Source: Devosia indica
Lineage (GTDB): Bacteria; Pseudomonadota; Alphaproteobacteria; Rhizobiales; Devosiaceae
Assembly (NCBI RefSeq): GCF_003056405.1
Contig: NZ_PYVZ01000002.1
Span: forward strand, 186,001 to 250,000
Reading direction: 5' to 3'
DNA: 64,000 nt
In this document: positions 46,078 to 54,168 of the stretch, piece by piece
Layout of the letters: every line of letters begins with the position of its first letter
How positions within the stretch are numbered: position 1 is the stretch's first letter
Notes under the pieces: model-generated
Told to the model about the DNA's origin: nothing
The model's database searches: none
What the model saw: the letters and a program-made list of their open reading frames with translations, nothing else
Position numbers and translations under genes: made by a program

Positions 46078-46950
46078 TTACGCGTCCAGGTTCTTGCCGA
46101 CGGCGCGCATCAGGAAGATGGCGACGATATTGGCGATGATGACCGCGACCACACCACCGGCCGAACCGGCGCCGATATCGTTGCTCAGAATACCGGTGCG
46201 GAAGACGAGGAAGGCGATATTGGTCGAGGCATAGCCCGGCCCGCCGCCCGTGGTGACGCGGATTTCCGCGAAGATGCCGAGCAGGAAAATGGTCTGGATC
46301 AGGATCACGATGGTGATCGCCCGGGCCATATGCGGCAGGATGATATAGCGGAAGCGGTTCACCGCATTGGCGCCATCCATCTCGGCGGCCTCGCGCTGCT
46401 CTTCGGAGAGCGATTGCAGGGCCGTGAGCAGGATGAGCGTCGCAAAGGGCAGCCATTGCCAGGCGACAATCACGATCACCGAAAACAGCGGATATTGCGC
46501 AAACCAGTCCACCGGCTCGAGCCCGAGCGCCTCATAAAGATGCCCCAGCATGCCATAGCCGGGATGCATGAAGCCGTTCTTCCAGATCAGCGCGGCCACC
46601 GGCGGCATGACGAAGAAGGGCGAGATGACCAGGATGCGCAAAATGCCCTGGCCCCAGACCGGCTGGTCGAGCAGCAATGCGAGGAACGTGCCGCCGATCA
46701 CGGTGATCAGCAGCACCCCACCGACCAGCAGAAGCGTATTGAGCAGCGCCTGGGTGAAGCTGGGGTCGCCGATGACGTATTCATAATTTCCCCAACCGGC
46801 AAAGCCGGTCATCATCGGGTTGATCAGGCTATAATTCTGGAACGAAAACCAGATGGTCATGCCCAGCGGCACGGCCATCCAGATCAGGAGCACGATGACG
46901 GCGGGTGCCATCATGGTGCGCGCCAGGGTACGAGTCTGCCGGGTTGCCAT
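46078..46950 (-). CDS. smoF: Polyol ABC transporter permease SmoF
   Basis: A 290-residue carbohydrate-type permease (MalF side) with six segments. The start MATRQTRTLARTMMAPAV follows GGAGG; the longer in-frame reading upstream has no ribosome site. The EAA loop is EEQREAAEMDGANAVNRFRYIILPHM. The protein ends MRAVGKNLDA. It is separated from smoE by a gap of 273 bases containing a hairpin. Confidence 0.92.
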   Translation of the reverse strand: MATRQTRTLARTMMAPAVIVLLIWMAVPLGMTIWFSFQNYSLINPMMTGFAGWGNYEYVIGDPSFTQALLNTLLLVGGVLLITVIGGTFLALLLDQPVWGQGILRILVISPFFVMPPVAALIWKNGFMHPGYGMLGHLYEALGLEPVDWFAQYPLFSVIVIVAWQWLPFATLILLTALQSLSEEQREAAEMDGANAVNRFRYIILPHMARAITIVILIQTIFLLGIFAEIRVTTGGGPGYASTNIAFLVFRTGILSNDIGAGSAGGVVAVIIANIVAIFLMRAVGKNLDA

Positions 46951-47177
46951 CCATTCCTCCCAGGGCCGATCAGGTCTGCCCGATTTTTCCGGGTCCATCG
47001 GTCCTCATCGGATGGTCACCAGGGGTGGCCATCGGATCAGGCCCGCCAGCGTGCGGCAAGGCCGCAGTGCCGGGGACGGAGCCGTCCGGCGTCCTGAGGG
47101 GACGCGTTTGCCGGGCGGCTCCCGTTCGGGACGCAGATGCAAGGGAGGAACGATCCGTGCATAGGGTCCGGAGGAGG

Positions 47178-47205
47178 GCGGCCGGAAGAGAGGGTCCGGC
47201 CGCCT
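47178..47205 (-). other. Hairpin after smoE
   Basis: GGCGGCCGGA and TCCGGCCGCC form a perfect 10-bp stem with an 8-base loop in the smoE-smoF gap. No T tract follows on the minus strand. It probably protects the smoE message or sets a lower level for the permease genes. Confidence 0.68.
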
Positions 47206-47223
47206 GAGGCTTTGGAGGAAGCC

Positions 47224-48534
47224 TTACTGGATATAGCCAGCCCGGGTCATGTCGCGGGTGGTGGCGTCCTGGGCCTGCGCCAAGGCCTCATCAGCCGACA
47301 TCTGGCCGGCAAGGGCCGCCGAGAACAACTGGCCGACATTGGTGCCGATGCCGGCAAATTCCGGGATCGCCACGAACTGCACACCCACGTACGGCACCGG
47401 CTGGACGGTCGGCTGGGTGGGATCAGCCGCGTAGATCGAGCCCATGGTCATTTCCGCAAATGGGGCGGCAGCCTGGTAGTCCGGGTTTTCGTAGAGCGAG
47501 ATGCGGGTGCCCGGGGGCACGTTGGCCCAGCCTTCTTCGGCCGCAACCAGTTCGAGATAGTCCTTGGAGGTCGCCCAGCCGATGAACTGCTCGGCAGCAT
47601 CGGCGTTCTGCGAAGAGGCCGGGATGGCCAGCGACCAGGCCCAGAGCCAGTTGCCGCGCTTGCCCAGGCCATTGTCCGGTGCCAGGGCGAAGCCGACCTT
47701 GTCAGCCACGGTCGAGTCATCGGGGTTGGTCACAAAGGACGCGGCCACAGTGGCGTCAATCCACATGCCGCATTTGCCCTGCTGGAACAGGGTCAGGTTC
47801 TCGTTGAAGCCGTTGGACGAGGCGCCCGCGGGGCCGGCATCGGCCATCAGCGAGAGATAGGTGTCCAGCGTTTCTTTCCATTCGGGGCTGTCGAATTGCG
47901 GGTTCCAGTCTTCGTCGAACCAGCGGGCACCAAACGAGTTGGACATGGCCGTCAGGAACGCCATGTTCTCGCCCCAGCCGGCCTTGCCGCGGAGGCAAAT
48001 GCCGTTGATGTCGTTTTCACGATCGGTCATGGCGCGGGCGGCCTCACCGATGAATTCCCAGGTCGGTGCTTCCGGCATTTCAAGGCCCGCGGCTTCCATC
48101 AGATCGGTGCGATACATGATGAAGGAGCTCTCGCCATAGAACGGCGCAGCATAGAGCTTGCCATCGACCGAGAGGCCATCGCGGATCGGCGGCAGCAGGT
48201 CGTCAACGTCATATTCGGCATCGGCGCTGAGGCCGTCGAGCGGCTTGAGCCAGCCCTGGCCGGCCCAGATCGGGGCTTCATAGGTACCGATGGTCATGAT
48301 GTCGTACTGGCCGCCATTGGTGGCGATGTCCGTCGTTACGTTCTGGCGCAGCGTGTTCTCTTCCAGAACCACCCAGTTCAGCTCGATCCCGGTTTCTTCG
48401 GTGAAGGCGCTCGACAGGCCCTGCATGCGGATCATGTCGCCATTGTTCACGGTGGCAATGGTGAGCGTCTGCGCAGAAGCGGTGCCGACGAGGGCGAGCG
48501 TCAAAACGCCCGCGAAAAGCGGTGTCAGTCTCAT
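47224..48534 (-). CDS. smoE: Polyol solute-binding protein SmoE
   Basis: A 436-residue periplasmic receptor of SBP family 1. The signal peptide ends VGTASAQT; the mature part begins LTIATVNNGDMIRMQGLSSAFTEETGIELNWV, typical of sorbitol/mannitol receptors. There is a Cys pair (NGICLRG and GKCGMWID). GGGAGG precedes the ATG. It is the first gene of the operon smoEFGK-mtlK-kinase. SorC-type operator-like inverted repeats lie in front. Confidence 0.92.
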   Translation of the reverse strand: MRLTPLFAGVLTLALVGTASAQTLTIATVNNGDMIRMQGLSSAFTEETGIELNWVVLEENTLRQNVTTDIATNGGQYDIMTIGTYEAPIWAGQGWLKPLDGLSADAEYDVDDLLPPIRDGLSVDGKLYAAPFYGESSFIMYRTDLMEAAGLEMPEAPTWEFIGEAARAMTDRENDINGICLRGKAGWGENMAFLTAMSNSFGARWFDEDWNPQFDSPEWKETLDTYLSLMADAGPAGASSNGFNENLTLFQQGKCGMWIDATVAASFVTNPDDSTVADKVGFALAPDNGLGKRGNWLWAWSLAIPASSQNADAAEQFIGWATSKDYLELVAAEEGWANVPPGTRISLYENPDYQAAAPFAEMTMGSIYAADPTQPTVQPVPYVGVQFVAIPEFAGIGTNVGQLFSAALAGQMSADEALAQAQDATTRDMTRAGYIQ

Positions 48535-48560
48535 AGAAATCCTCCCAGATGCCGAAACGG

Positions 48561-48597
48561 GCATTTGCCTCGGCTATGAGCAAATGTTCACAAATGC
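48561..48597. promoter_or_regulatory. Possible operator of the smo operon
   Basis: GCATTTG ... CAAATGC form a 7-bp inverted repeat around a TGAGCA-AA-TGTTCA near-palindrome (48577-48590) and an extra CAAATG. The position, 27 bases upstream of the smoE start, fits control by the SorC-type regulator at 49907-50860. The site is inferred from symmetry only. Confidence 0.45.
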
Positions 48598-48601
48598 GGC
48601 G

Positions 48602-48760
48602 TGCGAGTCAAGCAGGCTTTTGCGCAGATTTCTGCCGTACGTGCGTCAGATGGCGCGAAGGCGAGGTGCAGCGGGGCTGGAGAAAGTCTTGGGCAATGTG
48701 GTGATCAATGGAGCTATTGCCCGAATTTGGGTGCGGGCAGCCGCAGCCATAGGCAAGTGA
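48602..48760 (+). pseudogene. Possible 3' remnant of a coding region
   Basis: In one frame, 52 codons read like a natural protein end, rich in Arg, Val, Ile and Ala: LLRRFLPYVRQMARRRGAAG, then EKVLGNVVINGAIARIWVRA, ending IGK and TGA. No start codon with a ribosome site lies nearby, and upstream the frame runs into the antisense of smoE. It may be the truncated end of a gene brought in with the deformylase. The family is not recognised. Confidence 0.3.
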
Positions 48761-48885
48761 ATGGCCCTCAGCGAAATTACTAGTGGCTGAATTGTCCCGG
48801 CGGATGGGGACTGCGCTCGGAGAACGCCTGTTCACCTTGTGACGTTGTGACTCACGACCTAACTTTGCGGAACTTGGAGGATGCC

Positions 48886-49401
48886 ATGCCCGAAGCCCCA
48901 ATCTTGCCGATTGATGATCCGCTGTTGAAGACTGTCTCGATGCCAGGCACGGTCGTAGATGATGAGGTCCGCGCGCTCGCTAAGCGCATGTTTGTTGTCA
49001 TGGACCGCGCCAATGGCGCCGGTCTCGCGGCGGTTCAGATCGGCGTGCCCAAGCGGCTCGTGGTGATGGATGTTCGCGATGCTGAAGACAAGCATCACCG
49101 CTTGGCACTGATCAATCCGGAGATCATTGAGGCTTCCGAGGACACTGAGACCCAGAACGAAGGGTGCCTGTCTATGCCGGACTATGATATTCCCGTCAGC
49201 CGCAGCACGCGGGTCCGTGCCCGATATCTCGATCTCACCGGCCAGGAGCATGTGGTGAGCGCGACGGGCGGCCTGGCTATCTGTCTTCAGCACGAGATCG
49301 ATCACACCAATGGGATATTGTTCACCGACAGAGTCTCCCGCCTCAGACGTGATCGTGCTCGTTCATACTTCGCCAAGGTGCGTCGGCGCGCCTCGTCCTG
49401 A
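48886..49401 (+). CDS. def: Peptide deformylase paralogue
   Basis: A 171-residue iron/zinc peptidase that removes the formyl group from new proteins. All three motifs are present: GAGLAAVQ (44-51), EGCLS (92-96, ligand Cys94) and QHEIDH (ligands His136 and His140, catalytic Glu137). GGAGG lies five bases before the ATG. The housekeeping def usually lies with fmt, which is absent here, so this is probably a second copy. The gene is flanked by non-coding, odd sequence and sits inside the polyol locus on the opposite strand, suggesting insertion. Such copies can give tolerance to deformylase inhibitors. Confidence 0.92.
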   Translation: MPEAPILPIDDPLLKTVSMPGTVVDDEVRALAKRMFVVMDRANGAGLAAVQIGVPKRLVVMDVRDAEDKHHRLALINPEIIEASEDTETQNEGCLSMPDYDIPVSRSTRVRARYLDLTGQEHVVSATGGLAICLQHEIDHTNGILFTDRVSRLRRDRARSYFAKVRRRASS

Positions 49402-49906
49402 TAGGAAAGTGGTGCGGCACGTCACTGAAGCTGCTACGCGTTTGGATCGCTCCCTCGGCCTACTAGGGGCATTGATCCGTCCCGCAAGCCTCGCCCGCTG
49501 TCAGGCGCTGTGGGACTCTGCGCCGGGCTATCCTTGCACCAGACAAAGCCGATGCGAGCACGGCACGCATAAAATAATCCCCGCACCCAAAACCTCCCTC
49601 ATACTCCCACCCATCACTCCCGCGCGGACGGACTGCAGCGAACTTTTGCGGGGGGAGCCGGTTGGGTGCTGGGTCGCTCCAGGGCCTGCCTGCTCGTTGG
49701 GTCACCTTGCGACGAGCGATCAATAGGGGCCACGACAGCAGGAGAAACCCGGCGTCCCGAGGCGGCGACGTCTCTATTACTTAGTTTTACCGAGACGCAC
49801 GCGCCTCGGGACACGTCCAGTTTGAACCTGAAGCCGCAAGGGCCGGCCGGAGTTTCAGCGCGCCCTTTTTGCAAAGGAGTTCAATAGGCCATGAGCGATC
49901 ATGCCG
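49402..49906. other. 505-base gap with no convincing gene
   Basis: No reading frame here has a ribosome site or a recognisable protein pattern. The stretch holds C-rich and A-rich tracts (around 49560-49620), a large hairpin (49754-49812) and a run into a T-rich CCCTTTTTG just before the regulator's 3' end. Composition and texture differ from the other gaps of the window. Confidence 0.6.
49754..49812. repeat. Large inverted repeat
   Basis: GTCCCGAGGCG (49754-49764) pairs perfectly with CGCCTCGGGAC (49802-49812), and inside it CGTCTC (49769-49774) pairs with GAGACG (49792-49797). The loop is A/T-rich. It could be a strong bidirectional stop, a small RNA or a mobile-element end. Confidence 0.6.
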
Positions 49907-50860
49907 CTATGCCAGCAGCAATTCGGCCGTCTGTTCGTCGGTGATGATGCCATTGGCAAGGCGCCGCGTGAGCGCGGCGCGAATGGCGGCGGCCTTGGCC
50001 GGGCCCATGGCCAGGGCAATGACGCGGCCATTTTCGCGGCTGGGGATGGGGGCGGAGGCGACCCGGTCATTGGTCTGGCCTTCGATCAGCCGGCCCTCGG
50101 CATCGAAGACCCAGCCGCAGATTTCGCCCACGGCGCCGGCCTTTTGCAGCGCCTTATGTTCGGTCTCGGAAATGAAGCCGTCGAGCAGCAGCGGGGCATC
50201 CGGGCCCAGATGGCCGATACCGACAAAGGTGATGTTGGCGCGGGCCGCCAGATCGAGCGTCGAGGCGATCATGGGCTGGGTGTGGAGCATGGCGCGCTCC
50301 TTGGCCGAAGAGGCGATGACGGGCAGGGGCATGGGAAAGCTGCGCGCCTTGACCGTATCGGCCACGTTGAAGATGACGTTGTAGAACGCGGCCGAGCCGT
50401 CCGGGGCGATATTGCCGGTCAGCGACACTACGGTGTGGTGCGGACAATCCATGGGCTGGAGTTGTTCGATGGCGGCCTTGAGCGTGCGGCCGGTACCGAT
50501 GGCGATGATCACCGGGTCCGGACTGCGCAGGCACCGCTCGAGCTCGGCGGCCCCGGCCTCGGCGATGCCGATAATGGTCGAGGAACTGCCCGGATCGGAG
50601 GGCACGACTTCGCAATGGTCGAGCGCATAGCGGGTGCGCAGCCGTTCGGCCAGGTCCAGGCAATGGCCGATGGGATGGTCGAGCCTCACCTTGATCAGCC
50701 CCTCGCTGACCGAGAGCGAAACCAGCCGCTGCGCCGACTGGCGCGAAATGCCCATCTTGGACGCGATCTCCTCCTGCGTGTTGCCGGCGACATAATACAG
50801 CCAGCCCGCCCGCGCGGCATCGTCGAGCCGGGTCGCAGAAGTGTCGTTACGCGCAGCCAT
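49907..50860 (-). CDS. SorC/DeoR-type sugar-binding transcriptional regulator
   Basis: A 317-residue regulator. The N-terminal helix-turn-helix (residues about 12-55, AGNTQEEIASKMGISRQSAQRLVSLSVSEGLIKV) is followed by a large SorC-type sugar-binding domain (VIIAIGTGRTLKAAIEQL, VVSLTGNIAPDG, IGHLGPDAPLLLDGFIS). By position it is the polyol-responsive regulator of the smo-mtl genes, equivalent to SmoC/DalR types. It lies 1.4 kb upstream of smoE, separated by the deformylase region. Confidence 0.87.
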   Translation of the reverse strand: MAARNDTSATRLDDAARAGWLYYVAGNTQEEIASKMGISRQSAQRLVSLSVSEGLIKVRLDHPIGHCLDLAERLRTRYALDHCEVVPSDPGSSSTIIGIAEAGAAELERCLRSPDPVIIAIGTGRTLKAAIEQLQPMDCPHHTVVSLTGNIAPDGSAAFYNVIFNVADTVKARSFPMPLPVIASSAKERAMLHTQPMIASTLDLAARANITFVGIGHLGPDAPLLLDGFISETEHKALQKAGAVGEICGWVFDAEGRLIEGQTNDRVASAPIPSRENGRVIALAMGPAKAAAIRAALTRRLANGIITDEQTAELLLA

Positions 50861-50977
50861 TTGCCCTCATCCCTTGTCGCTCACGCGATTATTCCGATGC
50901 AGCGATCCACCGCAAGGGGCAATGGCGGAAAGCGGGCAGGCCGATTCGGCAGCTTTGAACAGGTCTTGACCAATCGA

Positions 50978-50997
50978 CTTTATTGTAACAATAAAAG
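50978..50997. promoter_or_regulatory. A/T-rich inverted repeat before the methyltransferase gene
   Basis: CTTTATTGT-A-ACAATAAAAG: a near-perfect inverted repeat, the most A/T-rich spot of the neighbourhood, between the divergent regulator and methyltransferase genes. A TTGACC box (50966-50971) lies just before. It may be an operator and promoter for either gene. Confidence 0.5.
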
Positions 50998-51021
50998 TTA
51001 CAGATAGAATTGGAGGTGACG

Positions 51022-51687
51022 ATGTCCGATTTCGCCAATGTTGCACAGCGCTATGCGGAGGGGCCGCCCAGGCAGGTGCCGGGGCTCGATGGCCTGCATC
51101 GGATGACTGATCTGCTGCTTGCCGAGCGCGTGCCCGAGGCGGGCCGGGTGCTGGTGCTGGGCGCAGGTGGGGGCATGGAATTGCGCAATCTGGCGGACCG
51201 CCATGCGGGCTGGCAGTTCGACGGGGTCGATCCGTCGGCGCAGATGCTTGAGACCGCCCGGGCGGCGGCTGAGCCTTTCGCTGATCGAGTGCAATTGCAT
51301 GAGGGGACCATTGATGCGGCGCCGGACGGGCCGTTCGATGGCGCCACGTGTCTCCTCACCTTTCATTTCATTCCGCTGGACGAGCGGCTCGAAACCCTTG
51401 CGCAATTGCGTCGCCGGCTGCGGCCGGGTGCGCCGCTGGTCCTGGCGCATATGAGCTTTCCGCAGGATCCGCAGAGCCGCGACATCTGGATGCGGCGGCA
51501 TGCCGCCTTTGCGGTGTCCAATGGCGTCGATCCGGCCCATGCGGAAAATGGCCGGCAGGCGATGCTGGAGCGGCTGCATCTGCTGTCGCCCCAAGATGAG
51601 GAACGGATGATGGCGGAGGCGGGATTTTCCGGTGTGAGCCTGTTTTATGCCGGGTTCGATTTCCGTGGCTGGGTCGCCTATGCCTGA
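51022..51687 (+). CDS. Class I SAM-dependent methyltransferase
   Basis: A 221-residue soluble methyltransferase. Motif I is VLVLGAGGGMELRNLA, the acidic post-I residue is in FDGVDPSAQMLETAR, and motif IV-like sequence is FDGATCLLTFHFIPLDERLETL. The C-terminal half has MAEAGFSGVSLFYAGFDFRGWVA. The start follows GGAGG at five bases. The substrate cannot be told. It is divergent from the SorC-type regulator, and a shared operator is possible. Confidence 0.87.
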   Translation: MSDFANVAQRYAEGPPRQVPGLDGLHRMTDLLLAERVPEAGRVLVLGAGGGMELRNLADRHAGWQFDGVDPSAQMLETARAAAEPFADRVQLHEGTIDAAPDGPFDGATCLLTFHFIPLDERLETLAQLRRRLRPGAPLVLAHMSFPQDPQSRDIWMRRHAAFAVSNGVDPAHAENGRQAMLERLHLLSPQDEERMMAEAGFSGVSLFYAGFDFRGWVAYA

Positions 51688-51694
51688 AAGCGTG

Positions 51695-52528
51695 TCAGCT
51701 TTCCACCTCGGCATCGTCGCGGGCGCCCCATTCGGCCCACGAGCCGTCATAGACGGCAACCTGCTTTGCCCCGGCCTGTTCGAGCGCCAAAGCCAGGGTT
51801 ACGGCGGTGATGCCGGAGCCGCAGGAGGTGATGATGGGCTGGTCCAGGCGCACACCGCGTTCAGCAAAGATCGCCTGCAGCGTTTCCGGGGATTTGAGGC
51901 GGCCGTTTTCCGTAACAAGGCTCACCGGCACATTGGTGCTGTCCGGAATGTGGCCGGCCTTGAGCCCCTTGCGCGGTTCGGGCACTTCGCCATGAAAGCG
52001 CGGCGCAGGGCGCGCATCGACCACCTGTGCGGCGTGGCTGCGCAGATTGGCCGAGACGGCCTCGAAATCGACCGCCGCATCGGGGTCGAAATTGGCCTCG
52101 AAGCGCCGCTTCTCCCGGTGCTGCAGGCCGGTTTCGGTACCGCGCTTTTCGGCGCGCCATTTCGGTCCGCCCCCTTCGAGCATCACCACATTTTCCGCGC
52201 CAAAGCTGCGGAACGTCCACCAGGCGCGTGGGGCGCTGAACAGGCCGACCTCATCATAAACGACGATGGTCATGTCCTGGCTGATGCCCAATGCGCCGAC
52301 GGCCCGCGCGAATTCCGCCGGGCTGGGCAGCATGTGGGGCAGGTCGCTCGACGTATCGGCAATGCCATCAATGTCGAAGAACACCGCGCCGGGAATGTGG
52401 CCGGCCAGGTATTCAGCCTGGGCGTTTCGCGACGCATTGGGCAGGTGCCAGCTCGCATCGACAACGACCACGTCAGGATCTTTCAGGTGCTGGGCCAGCC
52501 AGTCGGTGGTGACGAAAGGGGACGTCAT
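51695..52528 (-). CDS. sseA: 3-mercaptopyruvate/thiosulfate sulfurtransferase
   Basis: A 277-residue tandem rhodanese. The N-terminal inactive domain includes VVVVDASWHLP and EYLAGHIPGAVFFDID. The C-terminal domain carries the active-site loop TSCGSGITA; C-G-S-G-I/V-T is the mercaptopyruvate sulfurtransferase form. The start MTSPFVTTDWL follows GGAG. It transfers sulfur from mercaptopyruvate to cyanide or thiols. It ends seven bases from the convergent methyltransferase gene. Confidence 0.93.
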   Translation of the reverse strand: MTSPFVTTDWLAQHLKDPDVVVVDASWHLPNASRNAQAEYLAGHIPGAVFFDIDGIADTSSDLPHMLPSPAEFARAVGALGISQDMTIVVYDEVGLFSAPRAWWTFRSFGAENVVMLEGGGPKWRAEKRGTETGLQHREKRRFEANFDPDAAVDFEAVSANLRSHAAQVVDARPAPRFHGEVPEPRKGLKAGHIPDSTNVPVSLVTENGRLKSPETLQAIFAERGVRLDQPIITSCGSGITAVTLALALEQAGAKQVAVYDGSWAEWGARDDAEVES

Positions 52529-52660
52529 GGGGAACTCCGTGCCGCGTGGTGCTGCTAGTGGTAACGCCGCGTGGTGATGCGCTTCAAGCGTCAATCGGGC
52601 GATGGGGCAGTGCAGTGGGTCAATGCGGCAGAATCAAGAGGACGCGCCGGCGCCTTGCCG

Positions 52661-53698
52661 TCAGCTCTTAGGCGCAGGTCCCGAGCTTTCGCGCAACACC
52701 AGTTCCACCGGCCAGAGTTCATGGACTTCGGCCAGCGGCTTGCCGGCCAGGATCTGCATAATCAGTTCGGCAATGCGAGTGCCGGCCTGGCGGATCGAGG
52801 AGCGCGTCGTCGACATGGTTGGGTACATGTTGTCAGCGTTGAGATAGGGGAACACGTCGTCATGCGCGATCATGGAGACGTCGGACCCCAATTGCAGGCC
52901 CGCCTGGCGAATAGCGCGAAAGACGCCCAGGGCGGTCATCATGGAGCCGGCCAGGAAGGCGGTGGGGCGCGGGCGCTGTTCGAGCATGGCCTGGGCCATG
53001 CGGAAGGCGATTTCGTCGGTAAAGGCCGAGTTGCCCACAAGAGCCGGATCGACCGGCAGGCCACGCGCGGTCAATGCGGCGCGGTAACCGATTTCCCGGT
53101 GCTGGGCAAAAGTGCGGCCCTTGACGCCATTGAGCAGGGCAATCCGGCGGTGCCCCAGATCGAGCAGGTGGCTGGTGGCACGTTCGAGCGCGCTGGTGTT
53201 ATCGATGTCAAGCCAGGCCACGGGATGGCCGATATTGGTGCGGCCATGCAGCACAAAGGGGATTTTGAGGTCCATCAGCAATTCAGCCCGCTCATCGCTG
53301 ATGGTGGGAGAATGCAGGATAACCGCATCCACCTTCTGGCTGGCGGCCAGGCGGCGATAGGCGGCCAGTTCCTCTTGATGGCTGGCAACGGTGGAGACCA
53401 GCATATCGATCTCCTGGCTGGCCATATAGCTGCCGACGCCGGAGAGAAATTCGGACATGTGCGGGCCCAGCTCGTCGGCGCCGCGCAGCACAAGGCCAAC
53501 GGCGCCGGCCCGTCCGGTGGCCAGGCGCAAGGCGCTGGCATTGGGGCGATAGCCGAGCAGATTGGCAGCCTCGGCCACACGACGGCGGGTGGCCTCGTTG
53601 ACTTCAGGATAGCCGTTGAGCGCACGGCTGACCGTGGTTTGCGACAGGCCGAGGTGCTCGGCGAGGTCTTTCAGTCTCATTGCGGCGTTACGGCCCAT
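52661..53698 (-). CDS. thuR: LacI-family regulator of the trehalose operon, ThuR-like
   Basis: A 345-residue LacI-family repressor. The helix-turn-helix, MRLKDLAEHLGLSQTTVSRALNGYPEVN, and hinge helix (LGYRPNASALRLATG) are followed by a periplasmic-binding-protein-like domain (LVLRGADELG, VDAVILHSPTISDERAELLM, GVKGRTFAQHREIGYRAAL, VSMIAHDDVFPYLN). By its divergent position next to thuE it is ThuR; AglR-type is the close alternative. The start is either the ATG used here (GGAG upstream) or one six codons later. Confidence 0.9.
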   Translation of the reverse strand: MGRNAAMRLKDLAEHLGLSQTTVSRALNGYPEVNEATRRRVAEAANLLGYRPNASALRLATGRAGAVGLVLRGADELGPHMSEFLSGVGSYMASQEIDMLVSTVASHQEELAAYRRLAASQKVDAVILHSPTISDERAELLMDLKIPFVLHGRTNIGHPVAWLDIDNTSALERATSHLLDLGHRRIALLNGVKGRTFAQHREIGYRAALTARGLPVDPALVGNSAFTDEIAFRMAQAMLEQRPRPTAFLAGSMMTALGVFRAIRQAGLQLGSDVSMIAHDDVFPYLNADNMYPTMSTTRSSIRQAGTRIAELIMQILAGKPLAEVHELWPVELVLRESSGPAPKS

Positions 53699-54168
53699 AG
53701 GGTTTTGAGCTCCGGTCGCTTGTCCGCATTGGTGCGAAAAATCCGGTCGCTACAGCCATTAGGGCAGGCGTGTCCCTTTGAACAGGGAACTTTGCCATTC
53801 TCCTCCCAAAGCCATTCAAAGCGATTTCAAATTTTGAAGCAAGCCCCGGAAACCGTTTCAGCAAAATGAGGTGCGTACATCAAGGTTTCAAAGCGTGATT
53901 TTTGCCGCTGGAAAGAGTTGTCTCTGTTAAGCTTATGAATTTAAATGGTATTTTTTGTCACCCATGGAAAAGTTCCAAAAATCGACCTGGGCGACGCTTG
54001 ACAGTTTTTCGAGCCTCTGTTTCCTTAACTTCCAAAGCGCTTTCAAACTGAACGGCTAAAACGGTTCGGCGAGGTGCTTTTGAGGGGGAGGAGATTTGGC
54101 CCGGCGCTTTGACGCAGGGTCAGTTCAATGCGCCTCTCCCGTAAGTTGTTTTTTCGGGAGGATTTCCA
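53699..54168. promoter_or_regulatory. thuR-thuE divergent control region
   Basis: A 470-base gap with no gene. LacI-type palindromes are AAAGCGCTTT (54034-54043, perfect), GAAACCGTTTC (53849-53859, perfect around a central C) and AAAGCGATTT (53818-53827, one mismatch). A TTGACA box lies at 53998-54003, ahead of the perfect palindrome, which would place the operator just after the thuE start of transcription. The rest is A/T-richer than its surroundings. Confidence 0.65.

Noticed and set aside
49463-49723. An 86-codon open frame on the minus strand in the gene-free stretch
   Set aside because: No ribosome site, Arg-rich composition and no recognisable domain; I treat the stretch as non-coding, perhaps a remnant.
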